Shown: positions 23,905 through 35,644, numbered from the stretch's first letter. The stretch: 64,000 nt of DNA from Rattus norvegicus (GCF_036323735.1 NC_086032.1:52850599-52914598); one strand, 5' to 3'. Made by a program: numbers and translations. Notes: a model not told the origin generated them from the sequence alone.

Positions 23905-26900
23905 ATGAATATAAAGGGAAGCAATAATCACTATTCCTTAATATCTCTCAATATCAATGGCCTCAACTCCCCAATAAAAAGACATAGATTAACAAACTGG
24001 ATACGCAACGAGGACCCTGCATTCTGCTGCCTACAGGAAACACACCTCAGAGACAAAGACACACACTACCTCAGAGTGAAAGGCTGGAAAACAACTTTCC
24101 AAGCAAATGGTCAGAAGAAGCAAGCTGGTGTAGCCATTCTAATATCAAATAAAATCAATGTCCAACTAAAAGTCATCAAAAAAGATAAGGAAGGACACTT
24201 CATATTCATCAAAGGAAAATCAACCAAGATGAACTCTCAATCCTAAATATCTATGCCCCAAATACAAGGGCACCTACATATGTAAAAGAAACCTTACTAA
24301 AGCTCAAAACAAAAATTGCACCTCACACAATAATAGTGGGAGATTTCAACACCCCACTCTCATCAATGGACAGATAATGGAAACAGAAATTAAACAGTGG
24401 TGTCGACAGACTAAGAGAAGTCATGAGCCAAATGGACTTAACGGATATTTATAGAACATTCTATCCTAAAGCAAAAGGATATACCTTCTTCTCAGCTCCT
24501 CATGGTACTTTCTCCAAAATTGACCATATAATTGGTCAAAAAACGGGCCTCAACAGGTACAGAAAGATAGAAATATTCCCATGCGTGCTATCGGACCACC
24601 ATGTCCTAAAACTGGTCTTCAATAACAATAAGGGAAGAATGTCCAAATATACGTGGAAATTGAACAATGCTCTACTCAATGATAACCTGGTCAAGGAAGA
24701 AATAAAGAAAGAAATTAAAAACGTTTTAGAATTTAATGAACATGAAGGTACAACATACCCAAACTTATGGGACACAATGAAAGCTGTACTAAGAGGAAAA
24801 CTCATAGTGCTGAGTGCCTGCAGAAAGAAACAGGAAAGAGCATATGTCAGCAGCTTGACAGCAAACCTAAAAGCTCTAGAACAAAAAGAAGCAAATACAC
24901 CCAGGAGGAGTAGAAGGCAGGAAATAATCAAACTCAGAGCTGAAATCAACCAAGTAGAAACAAAAAGGACCATAGAAAGAATCAACAGAACCAAAAGTTA
25001 GTTCTTTGAGAAAATCAACAAGATAGATAAACCCTTAGCCAGACTAATGAGAGGACACAGAGAGTGCGTCCAAATTAACAAAATCAGAAATGAAAAGGGA
25101 GACATAACTACAGATTCAGAGGAAATTCAAAAATCATCAGATCTTACTATAAAAAGCTATATTCAACAAAACTTGAAAATCTTCAGGAAATGGACAATTT
25201 CCTAGACAGGTACCAGGTATCGAAGTTAAATCAGGAACAGATAAACCAGTTAAACAACCCCATAACTCCTAAGGAAATAGAAGCAGTCATTAAAGGTCTC
25301 CCAACCAAAAAGAGCCCAGGTCCAGACGGGTTTAGTGCAGAATTCTATCAGACCTTCATAGAAGACCTCATACCAATATTATCCAAACTATTCCACAAAA
25401 TTGAAGCAGAGGGAGCACTACCGAATTCCTTCTACGAAGCCACAATTACTCTTATACCTAAACCACACAAAGACACAACAAAGAAAGAGAACTTCAGACC
25501 AATTTCCCTTATGAATATCGACGCAAAAATACTCAATAAAATTCTGGCAAACCGAATTCAAGAGCACATCAAAACAATCATCCACCATGATCAAGTAGGC
25601 TTCATCCCAGGCATGCAGGGATGGTTTAATATACGGAAAACCATCAACGTGATCCATTATATAAACAAACTGAAAGAACAGAACCACATGATCATTTCAT
25701 TAGATGCTGAGAAAGCATTTGACAAAATTCAACACCCCTTCATGATAAAAGTCCTGGAAAGGATAGGAATTCAAGGCCCATACCTAAACATAGTAAAAGC
25801 CATATACAGCAAACCAGTTGTTAACATTAATCTAAATGGAGAGAAACTTGAAGCAATCCCACTAAAATCAGGGACTAGACAAGGCTGTCCTCTCTCTCCC
25901 TACTTATTCAATACAGTTCTTGACCTTCTAACCAGAGCAATCAGACAACAAAAGGAGATCAAGGGGATACAGATCGTAAAAGAAGAGGTCAAAATATCAT
26001 TATTTGCAGATGACATGATAGTATATTTATGTGATCCCAAAAGTTCCACCAGAGAACTACTAAAGCTGATAAACAACTTCAGCAAAGTGGCTGGGTATAA
26101 AATTAACTCAAATAAATCAGTTGCCTTCCTCTTTACAAAAGAGAAACAAGCCGAGAAAGAAATTAGGGAAACAACACCCTTCATAATAGACCCAAATAAT
26201 ATAAAGTACCTCGGTGTGACTTTAACCAAGCAAGTAAAAGATCTGTACAATAAGAACTTCATGACACTGAGGAAAGAAATTGAAGAAGACCTCAGAAGGT
26301 GGAAAGATCTCCCATGCTCATGGATTGGCAGGATTAATATAGTAAAAATGGCCATTTTACCAAAAGCAATCTACAGATTCAATGCAATCCCCATCAAAAT
26401 ACCAATCCAATTCTTCACAGAGTTAGACAGAACAATTTGCAAATTCATCTGGAATAACAAAAAACCCAGGATAGCTAAAGCTATCCTCAACAATAAAAGG
26501 ACTTCAGGGGGAATCACTATCCCTGAACTCAAGCAGTATTACAGAGCAATAGTGATAAAAACTGCATGGTATTGGTACAGAGACAGACAGATAGAACAAT
26601 GGAATAGAATTGAAGACCCAGAAATGAACCCACACACCTATGGTCTCTTGATTTTTGACAAAGGAGCCAAAACCATCCAATGGAAAAAAGATAGCATTTT
26701 CAGCAAATGGTGCTAGTTCAACTGGAGGGCAACATGTAGAAGTATACAGATCGATCCATGCTTATCACCCTGTACAAAGCTTAAGTCCAAGTGGATCAAG
26801 GACCTCCACATCAAATCACACACTCAAACTAATAGAAGAAAAACAAGGGAAGCATCTGGAACATATGGGCACTGGAAAAAATTTCCTGAACAAAACACCA

Positions 26901-27725
26901 ATGGCTTATGCTCTAAGATCAAGAATCGACAAATGGGATCTCATAAAACTGCAAAGCTTCTGTAAGGCAAAGGACACTGTCGTTAGGACAAAACGGCAAC
27001 CAACAGATTGGGAAAAGATCTTTACCAATCGTACAACAGATAGAGGCTTTATATCCAAAATATACAAAGAACTCAAAAGTTAGACCGCAGGGAAACAAAT
27101 AACCCTATTAAAAAATGGGGTTCAGAGCTAAACAAAGAATTCACAGCTGAGGAATGCCGAATGGCTGAGAAACACCTAAAGAAATGTACAACATCTTTAG
27201 TCGTAAGGGAAATGCAAATCAAAACAGCCCTGAGATTTCACCTCACACCAGTGAGAATGGCTAAGATCAAAAACTCAGGTGACAGCAGATGCTGGCAAGG
27301 ATGTGGAGAAAGAGGAACACTCCTCCATTGTTGGTGGGATAGCAGACTGGTAAAACCATTCTGGAAATCAGTCTGGAGGTTCCTCAGAAAATTGGACATT
27401 GAACTGCCTGAAGATCCAGCTATACCTCTCTTGGGCATATACCCAAAAGATGCCTCAACATATAAAAGAGACACGTGCTCCACTATGTTCATCGCAGCCT
27501 TATTTATAATAGCCAAACTGGAAAGAACCCAGATGCCCTTCAACAGAGGAATGGATACAGAAAATGTGGTACATCTACACAATGGAATATTATTCAGCTA
27601 TCAAAAACAACGAGTTTATGAAATTCGTAGGGAAATGGTTGGAACTGGAAAATATCATCCTGAGTGAGCTAACCCAATCACAGAAAGACATACATGGTAT
27701 GTACTCATTGATAAGTGGCTATTAG
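23905..27725 (+). pseudogene. L1-A ORF2 (endonuclease-reverse transcriptase), multiply broken
   Basis: ORF2p supplies nicking and reverse transcription for target-primed insertion. Here the N-terminal endonuclease reads to a 1-nt deletion near 24226. A TAA follows at 24375-24377 (Ser158 in L1-C is TCA). There is a TAG at about 24999 (a Trp codon in L1-C), a 1-nt deletion near 25130, an open RT block at 25190-26716 with FADD and GTRQGCPLSP motifs, a TAG at 26714, and further small deletions near 26815 and 27075. The zinc-knuckle region (27290-27360) is recognisable. It is a pseudogene. The long minus-strand ORFs are shadows. Confidence 0.93.
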
Positions 27726-28441
27726 CCCAAATGATTGAATTACCCTAGATCCCTAGAACAAATGAAACTCAGGACGGATGTTCAAAATATGAATGCTTCA
27801 CTCCTTCTTTAAATGAGGAAAAAGAATACCCTTGGCAGAGAAGGGAGAGGCAAAGATTAAAACAGAGACTGTAGGAACACCCATTCAGAGCCTGCCCCAC
27901 ATGTGGCCCATACATATACAGCCACCCAATTAGACAAGATGGATGAAGCAAAGAAGTGCAGACCAACAGGAGCCGGATGTAGATCGCTCCTGAGAGACAC
28001 AGCCAGAATACAGCAAATACAGAGGCCAATGCCAGCAGCAAACCACTGAACTGAGAATAGGTCCCTCGTTGAAGGAATCAGAGAAAGAACTTGAAGAGCT
28101 TGAAGGGGCTCGAGACCCCAAAAGTACAACAATGTCAAGCAACCAGAGCTTCCAGGGACTTAGCCACTACCTAAAGACTATACATGGACTGACCCTGGAC
28201 TCTGACCCCTAGGTAGCAATGAATATCCTAGTAAGAGCACCAGTGGAAGGGGAAGCCCTGGGTCCTGCTAAGACTGAAACCCCAGTGAACTAGACTATGG
28301 GGGGAGGGCAACAATGGGGGGTGGGTTGGGAGGGGAACACCCATAAGGAATGGGAGGGGGGAGGGGGATGTTTGCCCGGAAACCGTGAAAGGGAATAACA
28401 CTTGAAATGTATATAAGAAATACACAAGTTAAGAAAAAAAA
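27726..28441 (+). other. L1-A 3' UTR and first poly(A)
   Basis: Follows the SGY-stop of ORF2. It has the G-rich polypurine tract (about 28300-28375), the GGGAATAACACTTGAAATG phrase, and AAGTTAAG before an A-run at 28433-28441. The usual AATAAA near the end is changed to AAGAAA, which may have favoured read-through into the downstream transduced sequence. Confidence 0.8.
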
Positions 28442-28467
28442 TTGTAATAAAAATATTCATCAAATTT
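28442..28467 (+). other. L1-A 3'-transduced sequence, left part (includes L1-B left TSD)
   Basis: Non-L1 sequence after the first A-run of L1-A. Its last 19 bases (28449-28467, AAAAATATTCATCAAATTT) recur at 35522-35540 and are the L1-B target duplication. The rest of the transduced segment lies at 35541-35617. Confidence 0.85.
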
Positions 28468-29810
28468 GGAAGTCCCACACCCGCGGATCCCGGCCCGCAG
28501 CAGCTCTCTGCTCCCAGACCCGGTGAGAGAGAGACCCAACCGCCTGGTCAGGTGGGCACTCCTGAGGCTGCAGAGCAGAAGAGACCACCAACACTGCTCA
28601 CCCCTGCCCACATCCCTGGCCCAAGAGGAAACTGTATAAGGCCTCTGGGCTTCCGTGGGGGAGGGCCCAGGAGCGGCAGGACCCCTGCCAGAGACACCTC
28701 CGGACCCTGAAGGAAACAGACCTGATAAACAGTTCTCTGCACCCAAATCCCGTGGGAGGGAGAGCTAAACCTTCAGAGAGGCGGACAAGCCTGGGAAACC
28801 AGAAGAGACTGCTCCCTGCACACACATCTCAGACGCCAGAAGAAAAAGCCAAAGACCATCTGGAACCCTGGTGCACTGAAGCTCCCGGAAGGGGCAGCAC
28901 AGGTCTTCCTTGTTGCTGCCGCTGCAGAGAGCCCCTGGGCAGCACCCCACGAGCGAACCTGCTCCTCCGGCCCACAGGTAAGACCAAATTTTCTGCTGCA
29001 AGAAAGCTGCCTGGTGAGCTTGGGACACACGGAAGCAGAATTTCTCTAGGACCGGGCACGTTCTGTGTTTACTGGAAGTCCCACACCCTCGGATCCCGGC
29101 CCGCAACAGCTCTCTGCTCCCAGACCAGGTGAGAGAGAGACCCAACCGCCTGGTCAGGTGGGCACTCCTGAGGCTGCAGAGCGGGAGAGACCACCAACAC
29201 TGCTCACCCCTGCCCACATCCCTGGCCCAAGAGGAAACTGTATAAGGCCTCTGGGCTCCCGTGGGGGACCGGCAGGACCCCTGCCAGAGACACCGCCGGA
29301 CCCTGAAGGAAACAGACCGGATAAACAGTTCTCTGCACCCAAATCCCGTGGGAGGGAGAGCTAAACCTTCAGAGAGGCAGACAAGCCTGGGAAACCAGAA
29401 GAGACTGCTCCCTGCACACACATCTCAGACGCCAGAGGAAAAAGCCAAAGACCATCTGGAACCCTGGTGCACTGAAGCTCCCGTAAGGGGCGGCACAGGT
29501 CTTCCTGGTTGCTGCCGCTGCAGAGAGCCCCTGGGCAGCACCCCACGAGCAAACCTGAGCCTCGGGACCACAGGTAAGACCAACTTTTCTGCTGCAAGAA
29601 AGCTGCCTGGTGAACTCAAGACACAGGCCCACAGGAACAGCTGAAGACCTGTAGAGAGGAAAAACAACACGCCCGAAAGCAGAACACTCTGTCCCCATAA
29701 CTGACTGAAAGAGAGGAAAACAGGTCTACAGCACTCTTGACACACAGGCTTATAGGACAGTCTAGCCACTGTCAGAAATAGCAGAACAAAGTAACACTAG
29801 AGATAATCTG
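28468..29810 (+). promoter_or_regulatory. L1-B 5' UTR: two promoter monomers plus tether
   Basis: GGAAGTCCCACACC starts at 28468 and again at 29074, giving a 606-bp repeat unit. The second unit runs into the non-repeated tether before ORF1. The region is CpG-containing. A consensus splice donor CAG|GTAAGA occurs in each unit (GT at 28978 and 29574). Monomers of this kind are the known promoters of rat L1. The 76- to 218-codon ORFs on both strands are by-products of GC-rich sequence. Confidence 0.85.
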
Positions 29811-30884
29811 ATGGCGAGAGGCAAGCCCAGGAACCAGAGCAACAGAAACCAAGACTACATGCCATCATCGGAGCCCATTTCTCCCACCAAAACAAACATG
29901 GAATATCCAAACACACCAGAAAAGCAAGATCTAGATTCAAAATCATATTTGATCATGATCCTGGAGGACTTCAAGAAAGACATGAACACACTTAGGGAAT
30001 CACAGGAAAACATTAATAAACAAGTAAAAGCCTACAGAGAGGAATCGCAAAAATCCCTGAAAGAATTCCAGGAAAACACAATCAAACAGTTGAAGGAATT
30101 AAAAATGGAAATAGAAGCAATCAAGAAAGAACACATGGAAACAACCCTGGATATAGAAAACCAAAAGAAGAGACAAGGAGCTGTAGATACAAGCTTCACC
30201 AACAGAATACAAGAGATGGAAGAGAGAATCTCAGGAGCAGAAGATTCCATAGAGATCATTGACTCAACTGTCAAATATAATGTAAAGCAGAAAAAGCTAC
30301 TGGTCCAAAACATACAGGAAATCCAGGACTCAATGAGAAGATCAAACCTAAGGATAATAGGTATAGAAGAGAGTGAAGACTCCCAGCTCAAAAGACCAGT
30401 AAATATCTTCAACAAAATCATAGAAGAAAACTTCCCTAACCTAAAAAAAGAGATACCCATAGACATACAAGAAGCCTACAGAACTCCAAATAGATTGGAC
30501 CAGAAAGGAAACACCTCCCGTCACATAATTGTCAAAACACCAAACGCACAAAATAAAGAAAGAATATTAAAAGCAGTAAGGGAAAAAGGTCAAGTAACAT
30601 ATAAAGGGAGACCTATCAGAATCACACCAAACTTCTCGCCAGAAACTATGAAGGCCAGAAGGTCCTGGACTGATGTCATACAGACCCTAAGAGAACACAA
30701 ATGCCAGCCCAGGTTACTGTATCCAGCAAAACTCTCAATTAACATTGATGGAGAAACCAAGATATTCCATGACAAAACCAAATTTACACAATATCTTTCT
30801 ACAAATCCAGCACTACAAAGGATAATAAATCGTAAAGCCCAACATAAGGAGGCAAGCTATACCCTAGAAGAAGCAAGAAACTAA
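29811..30884 (+). CDS. L1-B ORF1p, intact 357-aa RNA-binding protein
   Basis: A complete L1 ORF1 with ATG directly after GATAATCTG, as in L1-C and L1-D. It has a basic N-terminus (MARGKPRNQSNRNQD), a heptad-rich coiled coil at about residues 45-172 with repeated QENINK/QENTIK units, an RRM-like domain at about 176-270 starting SNLRIIGIEESED and including QVTYKGRPIRIT, and a C-terminal domain to about 345 (KARRSWTDVIQTL, CQPRLLYPAKLSI). The family protein trimerises, binds L1 RNA and acts as a nucleic-acid chaperone in cytoplasmic L1 particles. Length and ending (LEEARN) match the nominal frames of the other copies, so it looks undamaged. Expression would depend on the 606-bp monomers upstream. 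The ORF2 behind it is dead. Confidence 0.93.
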   Translation: MARGKPRNQSNRNQDYMPSSEPISPTKTNMEYPNTPEKQDLDSKSYLIMILEDFKKDMNTLRESQENINKQVKAYREESQKSLKEFQENTIKQLKELKMEIEAIKKEHMETTLDIENQKKRQGAVDTSFTNRIQEMEERISGAEDSIEIIDSTVKYNVKQKKLLVQNIQEIQDSMRRSNLRIIGIEESEDSQLKRPVNIFNKIIEENFPNLKKEIPIDIQEAYRTPNRLDQKGNTSRHIIVKTPNAQNKERILKAVREKGQVTYKGRPIRITPNFSPETMKARRSWTDVIQTLREHKCQPRLLYPAKLSINIDGETKIFHDKTKFTQYLSTNPALQRIINRKAQHKEASYTLEEARN

Positions 30885-30943
30885 TCGTCTTGGCAACAAA
30901 ACAAAGAGAATGAAAGCACACAAACTTAACCTCACATCCAAAT

Positions 30944-33900
30944 ATGAATATAACGGGAAGCAATAATCACTATTCCTTAATATCTCTCAATATCAATGGC
31001 CTCAACTCCCCAATAAAAAGACATAGATTAACAAACTGGTTACCCAACGAGGACCCTGCATTCTGCTGCCTACAGGAAACACACCTCAGAGACAAAGACA
31101 GACACTACCTCAGAGTGAAAGGCTGGAAAACAACTTTCCAAGCAAATGGTCAGAAGAAGCAAGCTGGTGTAGCCATTCTAATATCAAATAAAATCAATTT
31201 CCAACTAAAAGTCATCAAAAAAGATAAGGAAGGACACTTCATATTCATCAAAGGAAAAATCAACCAAGATGAACTCTCAATCCTAAATATCTATGCCCCA
31301 AATACAAGGGCACCTACATACGTAAAAGAAACCTTACTAAAGCTCAAAACACACATTGCACCTCACACAATAATAGTGGGAGATTTCAACACCCCACTCT
31401 CATCAATGGACAGATAATGGAAACAGAAATTAAACAGTGATGTAGACAGACTAAGAGAAGTCATGAGCCAAATGGACTTAACGGATATTTATAGAACATT
31501 CTATCCTAAAGCAAAAGGATATACCTTCTTCTCAGCTCCTCATGGTACTTTCTCCAAAATTGACCTTATAATTGGTCAAAAAACGGGCCTCAACAGGTAC
31601 AGAAAGATAGAAATAATCCCATGCGTGCTATCGGACAACCATGGCCTAAAACTGGTCTTCAATAACAATAAGGGAAAAATGCCCACATATATGTGGAAAT
31701 TGAACAATGCTCTACTCAATGATAACCTGGTCAAGGAAGAAATAAAGAAAGAAATTAAAAACTTTTTAGAATTTAATGAAAATGAAGATACAACATACTC
31801 AAACTTATGGGACACAATGAAAGCTGTGCTAAGAGGAAAACTTACAGCGCTGTGTGCCTGCAGAAAGAAACAGGAAAGAGCATATGTCAGCAGCTTGACA
31901 GCGCACCTAAAAGCTCTAGAACAAAAAGAAGCAAATACACCCAGGAGGAGTAGAAGGCAGGAAATAATCAAACTCAGAGCTGAAAAAACCAAGTAGAAAC
32001 ACAAAGGACCATAGAAAGAATCAACAGAACCAAAAGTTGGTTCTTTGAGAAAATCAACAAGATAGATAAACCCTTAGCCAGACTAACGAGAGGACACAGA
32101 GAGTGTGTCCAAATTAACAAAAACAGAAATGAAAAGGGAGACATAACTACAGATTCGGAGGAAATTCAAAAAATCATCAGATCTTACTATAAAAACCTAT
32201 ATTCAACAAAATTTGAAAATCTTCAGGAAATGGACAATTTCCTAGACAGATACCAGGTATCGAAGTTAAATCAGGAACAGATAAATAAGTTAAACAACCA
32301 CATAACTCCTAAGGAAATAGAAGCAGTCATTAAAGGTCTCCCAACCAAAAAGAGCCCAGGTCCAGACGGGTTTAGTGCAGAATTCTATCAAACCTTCATA
32401 GAAGACCTCATACCAATATTATCCAAACTATTCCACAAAATTGAAGCAGATGGAGCCCTACCGAATTCCTTCTACGAAGCCACAATTACTCTTATAGCTA
32501 AACCACACAAAGACACAACAAAGAAAGAGAACTTCAGACCAATTTCCCTTATGAATATCGACGCAAAAATACTCAATAAAATTCTGGCAAACCGAATTCA
32601 AGAGCACATCAAAACAATCATCCACCATGATCAAGTAGGCTTCATCCCAGGCATGCAGGGATGGTTAAATATACGGAAAACCATCAACGTGATCCATTAT
32701 ATAAACAAACTGAAAGTACAGAACCACATGATCATTTCATTAGATGCTGAGAAAGCATTTGACAAAATTCAACACCCCTTCATGATAAAAGTCCTGGAAA
32801 GAATAGGAATTCAAGGCCCATACCTAAACATAGTAAAAGCCATATACAGCAAAGCATTTGCTAACATTAAACTAAATGGAGAGAAACTTGAAGCAATCCC
32901 ACTAAAATCAGGGACTAGACAAGGCTGCCCACTCTCTCCCTACTTATTCAATATAGTTCTTGAAGTTCTAGCCAGAGCAATCAGACAACAATAGGAGATC
33001 AAAGGGATACAGATCGTAAAAGAAGAGGTCAAAATATCACTATTTGCAGATGACATGATAGTATATTTAAGTGATCCCAAAAGTTCCACCAGAGAACTAC
33101 TAAAGCTGATAAAGAACTTCAGCAAAGTGGCTGGGTATAAAATTAACTCAAATAAATCAGTTGCCTTCCTCTATACAAAAGAGAAACAAGCCGAGAAATA
33201 AAATAGGGAAACGACACCCTTCATAATAGACCCAAATAATATATAGTACCTCGGTGTGACTTTAACCAAGCAAGTAAAAGATCTGTACAATAAGAACTTC
33301 AAGACACTGAGGAAAGAAATTGAAGAAGACCTCAGAAGATGGAAAGATCTCCCATGCTCATGGATTGGCAGGATTAATATAGTAAAAATGGCCATTTTAC
33401 CAAAAGCAATCTACAGATTCAATGCAATCCCCATCAAAATACCAATCCAATTCTTCAAAGAGTTAGACAGAACAATTTGCAAATTCATCTGGAATAACAA
33501 AAAACCCAGGATAGCTAAAGCTATCCTCAACAATAAAAGAACTTCAGGGGGAATCACTATCCCTGAACTCAAGCAGTATTACAGAGCAATAGTGATAAAA
33601 ACTGCATGGTATTGGTACAGAGACAGACAGATAGAAAAATGGAATAGAATTGAAGACCCGGAAATGAACCCACGCACCTATGGTCACTTGATTTTTGACA
33701 GAGGAGCCAAAACCATCCAATGGAAAAAAGATAGCATTTTCAGCAAATGGTGCTGGTTCAACTGGAGGGCAACATGTAGAAGAATGCAGATCGATCCATG
33801 CTTATCGCCCTGTACAAAGCTTAAGTCCAAGTGGATCAAGGACCTCCACATCAAACCAGACACACTCAAACTAATAGAAGAAAAACTAGGGAAGCATCTG

Positions 33901-34770
33901 GAACACATGGGCACTGGAAAAAATTTTCTGAACAAAACACCAATGGCTTATGCTCTAAGATCAAGAATCGACAAATGGGATCTCATAAAACTGCAAAGCT
34001 TCTGTAAGGCAAAGGACACTGTGGTTAGGACAAAATGGCAACCAACTGATTGGGAAAAGATCTTTACCAATCCTACAACAGATAGAGGCCTTATATCCAA
34101 AATATACAAAGAACTCAAGAAGTTAGACCGCAGGGAAACAAATAACCCTATTAAAAAATGGGGTTCAGAGCTAAACAAAGAATTCACAGCTGAGGAATGC
34201 CGAATGGCTGAGAAACACCTAAAGAAATGTTCAACATCTTTAGTCATAAGGGAAATGCAAATCAAAACAACCCTGAGATTTCACCTCACACCAGTGCGAT
34301 TGGCTAAGATCAAAAACTCAGGTGACAGCAGATGCTGGCGAGGATGTGGGGAAAGAGGAACACTCCTCCATTGTTGGTGGGATTGCAGACTGGTAAAACC
34401 ATTCTGCAAATCAGTCTGGAGGTTCCTCAGAAAATTGGACATTGAACTGCCTGAGGATCCAGCTATACCTCTCTGGGGCATATACCCAAAAGATGCCTCA
34501 ACATATAAAAGAGACACGTGCTCCACTATGTTCATCGCAGCCTTATTTATAATAGCCAGAAACTGGAAAGAACCCAGATGCCCTTCAACAGAGGAATGGA
34601 TACAGAAAATGTGGTACATCTACACAATGGAATATTACTCAGCTATCAAAAACAACGAGTTTATGAAATTCGTAGGCAAATGGTTGGAACTGGAAAATAT
34701 CATCCTGAGTGAACTAACCCAATCACAGAAAGACATACATGGTATGCACTCATTGATAAGTGGCTATTAG
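30944..34770 (+). pseudogene. L1-B ORF2, broken by stops and a frameshift
   Basis: The nominal length is 1275 codons once a single missing base is allowed for. The endonuclease N-terminus is open from ATG 30944 to a TAA at 31415-31417 (codon 158, identical in L1-A). The frame reopens at 31463, is broken by a 1-nt deletion near 31985, and continues with the RT (SPGPDGFSAEFYQ, SLDAEKAFD, GTRQGCPLSP) to a TAG at 32992. Further stops lie near 33199 and 33244. The last 504 codons (33256-34770) are open through the Cys-His zinc knuckle (CWRGCGERGTLLHCWWDC) to the normal stop. No ORF2 activity is expected. Confidence 0.94.
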
Positions 34771-35490
34771 CCCAAATGCTTGAATTACCCTAGATCCTAG
34801 AACAAACGAAACTCAAGACGGATGATCAAAATGTGAATGCTTCACTCCTTCTTTAAATGAGGAAAAAGAATACCCTTGGCAGGGAAGGGAGAGGCAAAGA
34901 TTAAAACAGAGACTGAAGGAACACCCATTCAGAGCCTGCCCCACATGTGGCCCATACATATTCAGCCACCCAATTAGACAAGATGGATGAAGCAAAGAAG
35001 TGCAGACCGACAGGAGCCGGATGTAGATCGCTCCTGAGAGACACAGCCAGAATACAGCAAATATAGAGGCGAATGCCAGCAGCAAACCACTGAACTGAGA
35101 ATAGGTCCCCTATTGAAGGAATCAGAGAAAGAACTGGAAGAGCTTGAAGGGGCTCGAGACCCCAAAAGTACAACAATGCCAAGCAACCAGAGCTTCCAGG
35201 GACTAAGCCACTACCTAAAGACTATACATGGACTGACCCTGGACTCTGACCCCATAGGTAGCAATGAATATCCTAGTAAGAGCACCAGTGGAAGGGGAAG
35301 CCCTGGGTCCTGCTAAGACTGAAGCCCCAGTGAACTAGTCTATGGGGGGAGGGCGGCAATGGGGGGAGGGTTGGGAGGGGAACACCCATAAGGAAGGGGA
35401 GGGGGGAGGGGGATGTTTGACCGGAAACCGGGAAAGGGAATAACACTCGAAATGTATATAAGAAATACTCAAGTTAATAAAAAAAAAAAG
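34771..35490 (+). other. L1-B 3' UTR
   Basis: Contains the conserved 3' UTR, the G-rich tract with G-runs of 4-6 (35343-35412), and TTAATAAAAAAAAAAA (35474-35489). Confidence 0.9.
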
Positions 35491-35521
35491 GAAAATAAAA
35501 GAATACTATCAAAAGGTAAAA
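35491..35521 (+). other. L1-B short 3' transduction and second poly(A)
   Basis: After the L1 A-run come about 27 bp of non-L1 sequence with AATAAA at 35494-35499. A second A-run starts at about 35518, 18 nt after the signal. The 19-bp TSD follows immediately. This is the layout of a transcript that read through the L1 poly(A) site and was cleaved just downstream. Confidence 0.75.
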
Positions 35522-35540
35522 AAAAATATTCATCAAATTT

Positions 35541-35629
35541 GCATATGAAGAATAAAAAGGATAGTAACTGTGAATGTCTGTCATGGACATTAAAAATAAA
35601 AACTAATTTATGTCCTCAAAAAAAAAAAA
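35541..35629 (+). other. L1-A 3'-transduced sequence, right part, with poly(A)
   Basis: Non-L1 sequence continuing from 28467 once L1-B is removed. It contains AATAAA at 35595-35600. Cleavage and poly(A) start at 35618, 17 nt downstream, and the 15-bp L1-A TSD (35630-35644) follows. Total transduced length is about 103 bp. Confidence 0.85.
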
Positions 35630-35644
35630 AGAAATTTTACTTCA
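35630..35644 (+). repeat. Right 15-bp TSD of L1-A
   Basis: AGAAATTTTACTTCA, identical to 22006-22020. Confidence 0.95.

Larger units (their letters stand above)
22021..28441 (+). mobile_element. L1-A: near full-length rat L1 (L1Rn)
   Basis: Contains one partial 5' UTR monomer (22021-22729), ORF1 (22730-23845), ORF2 (23905-27725), the 3' UTR with its G-rich tract (about 28300-28375) and an A-run (28433-28441). The sequence then continues into a transduced flank (28442-28467) that is interrupted by L1-B and finishes at 35541-35629. The start lies about 40 bp inside the monomer, so the copy is slightly 5'-truncated but promoter-bearing. Both ORFs are broken, so it cannot be autonomous. It shares at least two derived ORF2 changes with L1-B. 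Confidence 0.95.
28468..35521 (+). mobile_element. L1-B: full-length rat L1 with two 5' UTR monomers
   Basis: Contains two head-to-tail monomers (28468-29073 and from 29074), ORF1 (29811-30884, intact), ORF2 (30944-34770, broken), the 3' UTR and poly(A), followed by a short 3'-transduced tail. It is flanked by a perfect 19-bp duplication (28449-28467 and 35522-35540) and sits inside the 3' transduction of L1-A, so it is younger than L1-A. Its ORF1 is the only complete L1 ORF in the window. Confidence 0.96.

Noticed and set aside
22038..29769. Many 60- to 218-codon ORFs on both strands in the L1 5' UTRs (also at 48593-49537)
   Set aside because: They translate the GC-rich promoter monomers in arbitrary frames, recur in every monomer copy, and have no protein domains. 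They are by-products of sequence composition.
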